The notes under the pieces are model-generated. The model saw only the letters and a program-made list of their open reading frames with translations, had not been told where the DNA came from and made no database searches. Made by a program: the position numbers and the translations under genes. A DNA stretch of 64,000 bases from Roseiarcus sp963787135 (GTDB taxonomy: Bacteria > Pseudomonadota > Alphaproteobacteria > Rhizobiales > Beijerinckiaceae), in the NCBI GenBank assembly GCA_963787135.1, contig CAWBBW010000007.1:300946-364945 (forward strand). Reading direction: 5' to 3'. The first letter of the stretch is position 1, and each line of letters begins with the position of its first letter. Shown here piece by piece: positions 7,724 to 16,801 of the stretch.

Positions 7724-7867
7724 GGCCGGGCTTGTCCCGGCCATCCACGCGATGCGCCAGGGGGAAGACGGTCAAATGCGATCTTGCTGGGTTTTGTGGA
7801 GGCAATATTGCGAAGCCGTCTCATTTGTTGCAGTTGAACCGCGTGGATGGCCGGGACAAGCCCGGCC
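7724..7867. repeat. REP-type element with 28-bp perfect inverted arms
   Basis: Arms at 7724-7751 and 7840-7867 are perfect reverse complements over 28 bp; each arm itself contains a GGCCGGG...CCCGGCC palindrome. Translated in one frame the left arm reads MAGLVPAIH, a signature of a dispersed palindromic repeat very common in alphaproteobacterial intergenic DNA. The word GGCAATATTG occurs at 7801 and again at 7900, flanking the right arm. Confidence 0.8.
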
Positions 7868-7909
7868 GGACGCTAAAACTGCGTCTTTGTGTCACACAAG
7901 GCAATATTG

Positions 7910-7947
7910 TTGACAGAAACTGTACGGCGCTGTACGGATATCTCCGC
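7910..7947 (+). promoter_or_regulatory. Promoter and operator-like repeats of Phd/PIN pair
   Basis: A consensus TTGACA (7910-7915) is followed after 17 bases by TACGGA. The word TGTACGG is present twice as a direct repeat with a 3-bp spacer, overlapping the -10 region, which suits autorepression by the antitoxin. The antitoxin ATG follows at 7960 after GAGAGGTG. Confidence 0.5.
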
Positions 7948-7959
7948 AGAGAGGTGACC

Positions 7960-8208
7960 ATGGCCGTCAGCAAAGGCGCAGAAGAGGCGCGAAACCATCT
8001 TCCCGAACTCCTCGACGCGGCCGAGAAAGGCCGTCCGACCGTCATCACGAAGCGCGGCCGCCCAGTAGCCGTGCTGGCGCCGATCATGGCCTACAGCGCC
8101 GCCAATCGTCAGCACCCGCTGACGCCTCTTGCCGGGTCCGGGCGCGGGCTGTGGGGACCGGACAGCGCGCAAACTCTGCGCGATCTGCGCGACGAATGGA
8201 GCCGCTGA
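7960..8208 (+). CDS. Phd/YefM-family antitoxin
   Basis: An 82-residue DNA-binding antitoxin of the Phd/YefM type that would bind and neutralise the PIN toxin encoded next and repress the operon. Seen: ARNHLPELLDAAEKGRPTVITKRGRPVAVLAPI, the family core in which the first half forms the dimer/DNA-binding part, followed by a disordered-looking C-terminus for toxin contact. The start at 7960 is chosen because GAGAGGTG precedes it and the upstream open frame runs through the REP element. It overlaps the toxin gene by 13 bases. Confidence 0.85.
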   Translation: MAVSKGAEEARNHLPELLDAAEKGRPTVITKRGRPVAVLAPIMAYSAANRQHPLTPLAGSGRGLWGPDSAQTLRDLRDEWSR

Positions 8209-8621
8209 ACCTCGACGGATTGCCGGACGATCCGCTTCTGCTGATCGACACCGCGCCCATCATCTATACGCTCGAGGCGCATCCGACGTTCGGGCCGCGT
8301 TTCAGGCCGGTCTTCGAGGCTCACGCCGCCGGAAAGCTGCGTTTCGCGGTGACGGCGATCACGATCGCGGAAGTGCTGACGGGTCCGTTTCAAGTGGGCG
8401 ACGATGAGCTTGCGTCGCGCTATCGCGCCACTCTGGGGAGCTGGCGAACAATCTCGATCGACGCGGACATTGCGGAGAGCGCCGCAAGGCTGCGCGCCTC
8501 GTGCCGGCTGAAGCTGCGGGACGCCATCCAGGCCGCCAGCGCGCTCGCGATCAACGCTGACGCGTTGGTGACACACGACCGCGACTTCGGCCGCGTTCGC
8601 TGGCTGCGTATCATTTCGTGA
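8196..8621 (+). CDS. PIN-domain (VapC-like) toxin
   Basis: A 141-residue PIN-domain ribonuclease, partner of the upstream Phd-type antitoxin. Acidic residues expected for Mg2+ are present: Asp in LLLIDTAPIIY, Glu in IAEVLTG, Asp in LRDAIQAAS and Asp in THDRDF. The ATG at 8196 lies inside the antitoxin coding sequence, the usual translational coupling. A longer start at 8151 would only extend into the antitoxin region. Confidence 0.85.
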   Translation: MEPLNLDGLPDDPLLLIDTAPIIYTLEAHPTFGPRFRPVFEAHAAGKLRFAVTAITIAEVLTGPFQVGDDELASRYRATLGSWRTISIDADIAESAARLRASCRLKLRDAIQAASALAINADALVTHDRDFGRVRWLRIIS

Positions 8622-8659
8622 TTGCGTGCTCTCGGCTTGCAAGTCGCCGCCGGGATCCT

Positions 8660-8679
8660 TACTCTTACACGTAAGAGTA
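8660..8679 (+). promoter_or_regulatory. Palindromic operator of AbrB/PIN pair
   Basis: A perfect inverted repeat, TACTCTTAC (8660-8668) and GTAAGAGTA (8671-8679), with a 2-bp spacer ends 10 bases before the antitoxin start. It is a good candidate for the site bound by the AbrB-type antitoxin. Confidence 0.55.
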
Positions 8680-8689
8680 GGAGACCGCC

Positions 8690-8923
8690 GTGCGCATCAC
8701 TTCCAAGGGTCAGGTGACCATTCCGGCGGAAATCCGCGAGCAGGCGGGCTTTCTGCCGCAGACCGAAGTGGAATTCGAGTTCGACGGCGCAGCGGTGCGC
8801 ATCGTTCGCGCCAAGGCTGGCAAAAGGGCCGGACGCGGCGCTCGCCTCGTCGCTCATCTGAGGGGCCGCGGCGATGTCGCGATGAGCACCGACGAGATCA
8901 TGGCGCTGACCCGCGACGACTGA
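8690..8923 (+). CDS. AbrB/MazE-type antitoxin
   Basis: A 77-residue swapped-hairpin AbrB-family antitoxin: MRITSKGQVTIPAEIRE at the start and EVEFEFDGAAVRIVRAK next are the DNA-binding barrel; the rest is the toxin-binding tail. It starts with GTG at 8690 after AGGAG and its TGA directly abuts the ATG of the PIN toxin. With that toxin it forms a VapBC-like pair independent of the Phd/PIN pair upstream; the two are separated by about 70 bases. Confidence 0.85.
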   Translation: MRITSKGQVTIPAEIREQAGFLPQTEVEFEFDGAAVRIVRAKAGKRAGRGARLVAHLRGRGDVAMSTDEIMALTRDD

Positions 8924-9331
8924 ATGAGCTCGGTATTGATTGACGCCAACGTCCTTCTCGACGTCATGACCGAAGACGCGCGTTGGCTTCAGGGGTCGGC
9001 GGAAGCCATCGAGCGGGCGGCCGACCGCTATCGCCTCGTGATCAATCCGGTCATTTTCGCCGAGGTCTCGATGCGGTTCTCGCGGATCGAGGATCTCGAC
9101 GCCGCGCTTCCGAAAACCATGTTCGACCGTGAGGCAATTCCCTACGAAGCAGCCTACATGGCGGGCAAGTCGTATCTTGCCTATCGACGGCGAGGCGGAA
9201 CAAAACGTTCTCCGCTTCCGGATTTTTTCGTCGGCGCGCACGCCGCCGTCGCGGGATATCAATTGATGACGCGGGATGTTAGGCGCTATCGCACCTATTT
9301 TCCCAAACTGCCGCTGGTCGTTCCCGACTGA
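8924..9331 (+). CDS. PIN-domain (VapC-like) toxin
   Basis: A 135-residue PIN-domain ribonuclease, toxin of the AbrB-type antitoxin. Seen: VLIDANVLLDV with the first Asp, FAEVSMRF with the conserved Glu, LPDFFVGAHAAV and MTRDVRRY with the last Asp residues. Its ATG follows the antitoxin TGA with no gap. Confidence 0.85.
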   Translation: MSSVLIDANVLLDVMTEDARWLQGSAEAIERAADRYRLVINPVIFAEVSMRFSRIEDLDAALPKTMFDREAIPYEAAYMAGKSYLAYRRRGGTKRSPLPDFFVGAHAAVAGYQLMTRDVRRYRTYFPKLPLVVPD

Positions 9332-9776
9332 GTTTTGTTCCAGGGGCCGGGCCATCGCCCGCGCCCGCTGGCGTCGCTCGGCCCCGCGCAAAACGCTCCT
9401 GGCGACAAGACGCGCCGCCCTGACCTTCGTGGCCCTTGCGGCGAACTTCAGAGGACACGGAGAAGGGCTGCCCGAGACGAAACTCGCCATTTATCGAGGA
9501 TGATCAAACAGATGCACCCCTCTCCTCAAGCGCACGAGAATTTTGCGGCGGGGGCGGTTTTTCGCGCGCCTCCGTCGCCTGTTGCTGCCCTGATAAGCGC
9601 GAATTATCTCCCTGTTATATTCCTGTTATTTTGCTCGCGGCCCGCGCGAGGATTTAGATGGAAGCGATTGCAATCAAGAGCATTTTTAAGCATCACAGTT
9701 GGGCGTAAACTCTTGTTTCTGCCTGTAAGCAGGGCTTAACAGGACCCCGCCATTCTCCGCGGCAAACACGCGTTTT
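9332..9776. other. Intergenic, no gene seen
   Basis: Open frames here are short, lack ribosome binding sites and resemble no family. GC drops between about 9600 and 9720. Nothing else can be supported. Confidence 0.5.
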
Positions 9777-10106
9777 TCAACCTGTCTCAGCCGCAGGCTC
9801 GGCAACGCGCGTGAATTTCAACTCCCTCATGACCTCGCAAACCTGAAGATGGTACTCGGCATAGAACCTCTGCCGACCCAGCTCCTTGACCGGCACATGC
9901 TCGCGATGCTGAGCCCAGGCCCGCAACGTTTCGGGCAACTCCCACTCGAACAGGGTCAGCCGCTCGCCATCCTCGGCGACGAATGGCTTATGCGAAATGT
10001 AGCCCGGCATCTTGCGGGCAAGTTCGGCCATGCGCTGAAACTGATGTTTATACTCATCGCCGTCGCCCGCTTCCGTCCGGCGGGCGCGAAAGACGACGAC
10101 CATCAT
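9777..10106 (-). CDS. Antibiotic-biosynthesis-monooxygenase-fold protein
   Basis: About 109 residues with the small ABM/dimeric alpha-beta barrel pattern: MMVVVFRARR, FQRMAELARKMPGYISHKPF, ERLTLFEWE, then WAQHREHV. Such proteins oxidise quinones or degrade haem, or are of unknown function. An intact IS1634-type element ends 21 bases upstream of the ATG at 10106, so the native promoter has probably been separated; the open frame continues into the IS but those codons are IS sequence. Confidence 0.7.
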   Translation of the reverse strand: MMVVVFRARRTEAGDGDEYKHQFQRMAELARKMPGYISHKPFVAEDGERLTLFEWELPETLRAWAQHREHVPVKELGRQRFYAEYHLQVCEVMRELKFTRVAEPAAETG

Positions 10107-10127
10107 GGGAGTCTCTCCGGACTTTGA

Positions 10128-12068
10128 CCCGACTTGAACAGTAAACTGGCCCTCGCGCCCGCAAAGCATTGATATCATTGATGGCGGTGAGCGGTTTTCG
10201 CAAAATGTAGTGCCACGTTTGCACAGTTTTTGTGCTTGATCTTTGGCGGCGAGTCGGATTCCGTGGTGCTCGATAGCGAGGGCCCATGTTCTTCCGCCTC
10301 AAGAAGTCCGGCAAACGCGGCTACGTGCAAATCGTCGAGAACAAGCGCGACGGCGCGGCCGTGCGCCAGAAGGTGATCGCCAATATCGGCCGGGCCGACG
10401 AACTGGCCGCCTCCGGCGCGCTCGCTTCGCTCATCGCCTCGGGCGCCAAGCTCACCGATCAGGTGCTGCTGATCAATGCGCTCGATGAGGATGCCGAGGG
10501 CGCGCTGTCGGTCGCCGCCAAGCGGATCGGCGGGCCGCTGCTGTTCGGCAGGATCTGGGAGCGGCTCGGCGTCGACGCCGTGCTGGTCGGCTTGCTGGAG
10601 GAGCGCGCGTTCGAGTTCCCGGTCGAGCGCGCCGTGTTCGTCGCCGCCTTGCATCGCCTTTTCGTTTCGGGATCGGATCGCGACTGTTCGTCGTGGATCG
10701 AGGACTACGATATCCCCGGGGCGGAGGGGCTCGATCTGCATCACTTCTATCGCGGGATGGCCTGGCTCGGCGAGGAACTGGAGGAGAAGCCGGATGGGGC
10801 GCTGGCGCCGCGCTGCCTCAAGGACCTGATCGAGGAGAGGCTGTTCGATCGCCGCCGCGACCTGTTCACCGACCTCTCCGCCGTGTTCATGGACACCACC
10901 AGCCTCTCCTTCTACGGCGAGGGCGGCGAGACGCTGGGCGAGCACGGCTATTCCAAGGACTTTCGGCCCGATTTGAAGCAGATGATCCTCGGCCTCGTCG
11001 TCGACGGCGACGGCCGGCCGATCTGCACCGAGATGTGGCCGGGCAATACCGCCGACGTGACGACGCTCCTGCCGGTCGTCGATCGCTTGCAGCGGCGCTT
11101 TTCCATCGGCCGGGTCTGCGTCGTCGCAGACCGCGGCATGATCTCGGCGGCAACCATCGCCGGGCTCGAGGAGCGCAAGCTGGAGTACATCCTCGGCGCG
11201 CGCGAGCGCTCCGACGCCGCCGTGCGCAAGCTCGTCCTCGAGAACGACGATCCTTTCGTGCCCCTCCTCGTCGAGCGGAAGGCGGGAGAGACCCAGCTGT
11301 TCGTCAAGCAGGTGAACGCCGAAGGCGTTCGCTATGTCGTCTGTCGCAACGAAGCGGAAGCCGAGAACGACCGCAAGGACCGTGAAGCGATCGTCGCCGC
11401 GCTCGATGCGCAACTGAAGAGGGGCGACAAGGCGCTGATCGGCAACTCCGCCTATCGGCGCTATCTGCGCAAAGCCGGAGCCAGGGGCGAGCGCTCATTC
11501 GAGATCGACGCCGGCAAGCTCGCCGAGGAGGCGCGCTTCGACGGGATCTTCGTCTTGCGCACCAACGCAAAGATCACTCCTCTTCAGGCGGTCCTGCGCT
11601 ACCGCGATCTCCTCCAGGTCGAGGACCTCTTCCGCCGGACAAAGGCGATTATGCGCACCCGCCCGATCTTCCATTCCTCCGACGCCGCCATCCGCGGCCA
11701 CGTCTTCTGCTCCTTCTTGGCGCTCGCGATGCAGAAGCATCTCGACGACCTCGCCCGCCAGGCCGGCCTCGTTCCGGAATGGAAGGAACTGTTGCGCGAT
11801 CTCGACCGACTGCAGCAGGTGCGCATCCACTACCGAGCCGCCAACTGGCTCGTGCGCACCGACGCCGCGCCGGACGTGACCAGGCTCTTCAAATGCGCCC
11901 ACGTCGCCCTGCCGTCCCGCGCCCGCCAGGCCCGTCCACCGCCGCCAGCCCCGTCGAAATCCGCCCAAAAACGCCGCGGCCGCCCAAGGTGTAGTGCCAC
12001 GCCAACTTGAATTTCGTCGGAATGCAAACATAATCAATGGTTTGCGGAAATAAGGTGTTCAAGTCGGG
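10128..12068 (+). mobile_element. IS1634-family element, copy 1
   Basis: A 1941-bp element bounded by the inverted repeat CCCGACTTGAACA (10128-10140) and its complement (12056-12068). It carries one transposase gene. A second copy of exactly the same length lies at 21410-23350 in the opposite orientation. I find no convincing target duplication at this copy. Confidence 0.8.
10286..12010 (+). CDS. IS1634-family DDE transposase
   Basis: A 574-residue transposase. The N-terminus MFFRLKKSGKRGYVQIVENK is typical of IS1634-type enzymes. DDE-type features: FMDTTSLSFYGEG, GLVVDGDGRPICTEMWPGNTAD, VCVVADRGMISA and, near the end, YRDLLQVEDLFRRTKAIMRTRPIFH. It appears full length. It differs from the second copy by only a few residues, for example VGLLEE against ADLLME near residue 105. 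Confidence 0.9.
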   Translation: MFFRLKKSGKRGYVQIVENKRDGAAVRQKVIANIGRADELAASGALASLIASGAKLTDQVLLINALDEDAEGALSVAAKRIGGPLLFGRIWERLGVDAVLVGLLEERAFEFPVERAVFVAALHRLFVSGSDRDCSSWIEDYDIPGAEGLDLHHFYRGMAWLGEELEEKPDGALAPRCLKDLIEERLFDRRRDLFTDLSAVFMDTTSLSFYGEGGETLGEHGYSKDFRPDLKQMILGLVVDGDGRPICTEMWPGNTADVTTLLPVVDRLQRRFSIGRVCVVADRGMISAATIAGLEERKLEYILGARERSDAAVRKLVLENDDPFVPLLVERKAGETQLFVKQVNAEGVRYVVCRNEAEAENDRKDREAIVAALDAQLKRGDKALIGNSAYRRYLRKAGARGERSFEIDAGKLAEEARFDGIFVLRTNAKITPLQAVLRYRDLLQVEDLFRRTKAIMRTRPIFHSSDAAIRGHVFCSFLALAMQKHLDDLARQAGLVPEWKELLRDLDRLQQVRIHYRAANWLVRTDAAPDVTRLFKCAHVALPSRARQARPPPPAPSKSAQKRRGRPRCSATPT

Positions 12069-12338
12069 TTGGAGGGCCTTGTCCCCGGAGCCGGGTGTCG
12101 CATCCGCGGCCTCGGCCACGGGCGGCGAGCTCGGACGCGGCGCGGAGGGGGACGTCTTTGCGACGGAAGCGGGAGGAGGTGCAGCCACATCAGTCGGCGC
12201 GCGAGCGGTCACGGGCGGCGAGCTGTGCGCGACCGGAGCCGAAGGCGGCGGGGGGGGGGAGGTCTGTACAACGGAAGCGCGAAGTAAATTTTTACACATC
12301 CTAAACCGCATGGAAAGTTTGTGTCGTAAGACAAACAT
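12069..12338 (-). other. Pro/Ala-rich coding fragment cut by the IS
   Basis: On the minus strand a frame of about 90 codons encodes repeated SPP, APP and PPA motifs (TSPPPPPSAPVAHSSPP and similar) and runs directly into the IS end. It looks like the proline-rich linker of an envelope protein truncated by insertion. It could equally be GC-rich noise with a long run of G at about 12247-12256. No family recognised. Confidence 0.25.
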
Positions 12339-12927
12339 ACCCGTAGCTTGCGGCGTTTTATTATAGCTTGTTACATTGAGTCCTCCAATTTGAATGAAGA
12401 ATAGGCTCGGCTAGCTCGGAGGATTACTAGGATATATATCGATCTGGCAAAGGTTACTATTAAGAAAGGTCAAATTCAACTAAATCACGAATACTTAATC
12501 TATTGCAGCGTGTAAACTTGTATAAAAATCTATTATCTGCGGCAGTTATCGAACTGCCTAGTCGCGCTTTAGAGCTGTAGCTTTGCTTCCTAGGAGGAGG
12601 TCGCCATGGTGCCGGCAATTGGTCTTCGGGCGACGCGGTCTCCGTTAGCTCCGGCGATTGCTATCTTTGCGATTATCAATCCTTTAGAATGATTGATCTT
12701 TTCAAGGGGGCTGGACACGAACCTTGAAGATTGCACCTTCCGCTGTTCATGATCACAGATGACGTTATCGGGGTGCCTTATGGACCCATAAGGGGTCGCG
12801 TTCGCCTACTCGGCGGTGCTGACGTTGTGGCTCAATCCCCGTGCTATGTGGGGCGTATACGGAACAGTGATTTACACTCTCTGTTGATAATGGTTAACTT
12901 GTACTCCTCTGATTCGGTGAGGCGGCG
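12339..12927. other. AT-rich intergenic stretch
   Basis: Local GC drops sharply between about 12290 and 12560. Apart from the 28-codon frame listed separately I see no gene or RNA element here. Confidence 0.4.
12606..12692 (+). CDS. Possible 28-residue peptide with strong RBS
   Basis: A short frame, too small for routine calling, encodes MVPAIGLRATRS and a hydrophobic tail ending INPLE. AGGAGGAGG lies six bases before the ATG, far better than most starts in this window. It could be a leader peptide, a small membrane peptide, or the surviving start of a decayed gene. No family recognised. Confidence 0.3.
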   Translation: MVPAIGLRATRSPLAPAIAIFAIINPLE

Positions 12928-13965
12928 GTGGAGCGCGGGGCGTTGATGCTTTGGCTGAGCGGGATCGGGATGCTGAGCCTGGTGCAGCGGCGGTATCAAA
13001 GCGGCGGCGAGCTCGAAGCCGCGCTCGTGGCGCTTCGATCGGAAAATGCCGCTCTGGCGGAACGCGCTGCTATTGCAGCCGATGTCGATACTGTGCTGAC
13101 GCGGGTTGCGTTCTCCGACCAACTCGCCGATGCGCGGGATCGGTTGGCGAGCAGGCTGGAGCTCCTGACGCACGAGCTTTTCGATGTTCGTCGCAGCATT
13201 GATTCCGCCGGGCGACAAATCGGTTCGGATGAGACCCGGCGCCTTTATCTCGACTTGCTCGAATCCGCGCTGACCGGCACGCTCACCCGTGACGGGAATG
13301 CAGCGCCTTGGGGAGGCGAAGAATTCGATCCAGATCGAAGGCTCTATGGTCGCGATTGGCCGAAGTCCGCCATGACGATGATTGGCACAGCCAGGATGCG
13401 CAACCTGCGCCGTTTGGTCGAGACAACTCTCGCAGAGGGCGTCGCGGGCGACCTGCTGGAGGCCGGCGTATGGCGCGGGGGCGCCTGTATCTACATGCGC
13501 GCAATCCTAGCCGCGCACGCGGTCAAGAACCGCACGGTCTGGGTCGCCAATTCCTTCGCTGGCTTGCCGAAGCCGGACGAGACGCTTTATCCCGCCGACA
13601 AAGGCGACACGCACCACACCTTCGACCAGCTTTCCGTTTCGCTCGATGAAGTGAAGGACAACTTCAAGCGCTTCGGATTGCTTGACGAGCAGGTCGCCTT
13701 CTTGCCGGGCTGGTTCAAGGACACCCTGCCCCAGGCCCCGATCGAGCAACTCTCAGTCTTACGCCTTGACGGCGATATGTACGGGTCAACGATGGATGCG
13801 TTGCAGGCCCTCTACCATCGTGTCGCCCGCGGCGGCTTCATCATCATCGACGATTACATCCTGCCAGCCTGCCGCCAGGCCGTCGACGACTTCCGCGAAC
13901 ACCACAGGATCAGCGAGCCCCTGCACGACGTGGACGGGGCGGCCGTCTATTGGAGGGGCGCCTGA
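12928..13965 (+). CDS. TylF/macrocin-type O-methyltransferase
   Basis: SAM-dependent methyltransferase of the TylF family that methylates hydroxyls on sugars, here likely on a surface glycan. Seen: SAMTMIGTARMRNLRRLV, then GDLLEAGVWRGGACIYMRAI (SAM-binding), VANSFAGLPKPD, VLRLDGDMYGSTMDAL with the metal-binding Asp, and GGFIIIDDY. Residues 1-100 are an extension with heptad-like alanine/leucine pattern, probably coiled coil, which many glycan-cluster TylF proteins have. GTG 12928 is the first start; ATG 12946 is an alternative. It converges with the large glycosyltransferase gene 3 bases away. Confidence 0.85.
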   Translation: MERGALMLWLSGIGMLSLVQRRYQSGGELEAALVALRSENAALAERAAIAADVDTVLTRVAFSDQLADARDRLASRLELLTHELFDVRRSIDSAGRQIGSDETRRLYLDLLESALTGTLTRDGNAAPWGGEEFDPDRRLYGRDWPKSAMTMIGTARMRNLRRLVETTLAEGVAGDLLEAGVWRGGACIYMRAILAAHAVKNRTVWVANSFAGLPKPDETLYPADKGDTHHTFDQLSVSLDEVKDNFKRFGLLDEQVAFLPGWFKDTLPQAPIEQLSVLRLDGDMYGSTMDALQALYHRVARGGFIIIDDYILPACRQAVDDFREHHRISEPLHDVDGAAVYWRGA

Positions 13966-13967
13966 TC

Positions 13968-16735
13968 TCATTGAGCCGCGAGCTTTGATAGCGACCGGCT
14001 GATACGACGAAATGGCCTGATCGCCTCCCGCGCCGCCTTCGAGGACGTGGAAGCAAAAAGCATATCGAGTCGTCGGTCCCAACTCGCCGTCCGCTTCGAA
14101 ATCGACCGATGGATGCGCTGGAACGGCCTGACGATCTCCCTCGCGATCTTCCACGACGAGGACGAGTAGACCTCGTCCAGTCGGCGTTGCAATCTGGCGA
14201 TTTCAACCTCGCTGGCCGGCCCGATCGCAGTCATAAACTCGCTCTCTTTCTCGCTCTTCGCCATTCTCTTCCCGAAGGAAGCAGCGAGCGCTCGGTTCAA
14301 TTCGTCTCTGGCCGCATCGTCGCTGGCGAGCGCTCGCAGCTTTTCGCCGGCGAGCTCCGTGGCTCGCTGTCCGGCCGCATCGAATCCCCTCGCAAAGAAG
14401 CTGGCGGCGACGGCGTGGCAGCCGATGTACGGATGTAGGGAGGAACCCCTTCTGATCTGATCGTCCGTCAACTGTTCAGCAAAACGGGAAAGCAGATTAT
14501 TCGCCTCTGTAAGCGCCACGTCGCGCAGCTTACGCGTTCCCTGCTCCTCATGCGATCTTGACCTGACCACAACCCCCGGCAAGTGAAGGAAGTCGAAGTC
14601 CTCAGCAATTCTGAACCAGAAGTCGTAATCCTGGGTCGTTCTCAAACGCTCGTCGAACAAGCCGTGTCTCTCGAACGCCGCCTTTGGGATCAGCAACGTG
14701 CACCCGTGTAGGATATTTTGCACCGTAATGAAGTAGCGGAAATCCTGTGGATCTATGCTCTGTAAAGCAACTTCCGCAATATCGGTCGAGTCATTGGAAA
14801 AAACCGAATAGTCACCGTAAACAACACAGCGTCCCGGCTCTGCCTGTTTCGCTAGAAAATCAATCTGTCGTTGTATTTTGTCCGAAATAAACACATCATC
14901 GTGGCTCAGCCATGCGATGAGCTCGCCCTTCGCTTTTGCGGCAGCAAGATTGAGTGCCGTAGCAACCCCTCCATTTTTCTTCTCGAAATACCGTATTCGG
15001 TCCCCGTACGCCTGAGCAATTCGGGCTGTGGCGCCGTTGTCACTGGAGCCGTCGTTTACAACGATTATTTCGGTGTTCTTATAAGTCTGAGAAATAGCGC
15101 TATCAATAGCAAGACTCAGATAGTTAGCCCCATTATAAACCGGTATCACAATTGAGACCAACGGCTCAAAATACTTTCGCCCTCGCTCGCTCAGATTCAT
15201 GCCAATTTGCTTAGTCGGTTTTCCCAGGCGAGCGGCTCCAGCATAGAACTCATACAAGCGACGAACGCCCGCGCCGACCGTGAGCGGATCGACATCCCTG
15301 TCTTCCGCTCTGATCTTCGCGGCGTAGTGGTCGATCGCGGAGGCGATGGTTTCAGTATCAAACAACTCGGGTTGGCTTGCGAGCGTTCGGCGATGACAGC
15401 CGATCTCATCGATCGGCGCCGCCGGAGTGAGCTTGGTTAACCGGCGCAACAGGTCGGCCTCCTCGAAGCGCTGCATCAATTCATCGAAGCCGCCGGCCCG
15501 ATCGAGGATTTCTCGGCGGACCATCACGTCCGGCAATGTAATTCCGCGCGGATGGGGAAAGGCTACGCGAGGGTAGAAGGCGCCCGCCGCTGACGCTTCA
15601 TACTTGAAGTCGATCACGAACCGGTCGCCGCTAACGCCGAAACCGGACATGTACGCCATCCCGAATTGCGCATTGGCGTCTAGGAAGGCGACCTGGGTCC
15701 CGACTTTTGATGGAAGGTAGTAATCATCCGGGTTGAGGAACGTGATGTATTCGCCGCGCGCCATGGTGAGTGCCCGATTGCGCGCGCGCGACGGGCCGGG
15801 GTTATCCTGATCCAAGCACACGAGGCGATGATCCCGGAACGTCGCCAGGTCATCCTTCGTCTCGTCTGTCGAGCCGACATCGACGACGATGACCTCGATA
15901 TCCGGATAATCCTGCCCGAGTGCGCTGGCGACCGCGTCGCCGATAGAATCTCGCCCGGTTGTCAGTCGGAATGATGATGGAAACTCGTGGCCGCTCGGAA
16001 GGCGGGGCCGCCGCGGGCGCGCCGGTCATCAGGTCACTGATTTTCCATATGCCCAGACATTTGTCGGCCCAGAGCCCGTCCCCCTCCTCGCAATGCTCGT
16101 TGATCAGCCGGATCGGCCGAGGGAAAAAGAACGGCGGCCGTTGGAAATTCAGCACTCTCCACTGCCCGGTCGGAATGTCCACGTTCTTGCCCCGGCTTGT
16201 GAACGTAGTCGTGACCAGGTACGTGGCGCCGGAATCGAACATGTTCCGTAGAGCTGACCGGATGTCCTGTTCGGAGAGATGCACCAGAAGATCGCGGCTG
16301 AAGACGACATCGGCTCTGGGGAGCGGGTCCTTGACGGCGTCGAGCAGGCCGAACGCCCGCCCCGGCCGAGAATATTTCTTCTGATTCGCCTCGATCAGTT
16401 GGGGAACGATATCGGCCCCAAAGTAATCGACTGGCAGGTCCAGCAGTCGCATCCAGTTGAAGTCGCCGCAGGGCACGTCGAGCATCGACTTGACGCCCAG
16501 TTCGGACAAAAGCCGAAGCAGCTCGGCGCGAAGGAAACAAGTCGCGCTTTCGGAGGAACCATGGCCGGAATGAGAACTCTGAGTTACCCCACGCATTCGT
16601 TTGGTAAATTTCTTCGAAAACGCTCGTCATCGAGGCTCCACATATGCTGCGCAGCGCCGATATCGCGCCACCATGTTCGTGCCAGGCAGCGCGCTCCTTC
16701 AGCGCCAACCAGGTTGGTTTGGCAACTGTCGCCAC
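13968..16735 (-). pseudogene. Methyltransferase-GT2-GT2 protein, two frameshifts
   Basis: Three frames together make one protein. The first (from 16735) gives MTSVFEEIYQTNAWGNSE; after a shift near 16575 the next gives a class I methyltransferase (SMLDVPCGDFNWM as SAM motif) and the start of a GT2 domain (RVSIIIPTDNRA); after a shift near 15950 the third completes that GT2 (NPGPSRARNRALTMARGEYITFLNPDD) and adds a second one (VSIVIPVYNGANYL, VVNDGSSD, AWLSHDD). The C-terminus has two copies of an SSSxKxAREIxRPF-like segment. Such fusions decorate and extend O-antigen or EPS repeats. A single-base error at each site would restore the gene. Confidence 0.75.
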
Positions 16736-16801
16736 CTGTGCGTATCTATGCGAACAACGATTCTTCTAAGGACAAAATCTGACGCCGAAACCGGTCGTTT
16801 T

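Noticed and set aside
10175..11413. 412-codon frame antisense to the IS1634 transposase (and its twin at 22065-23303)
   Set aside because: Both arise because the two IS copies are almost identical; composition (His, Glu, Asp-rich) is typical of antisense frames.
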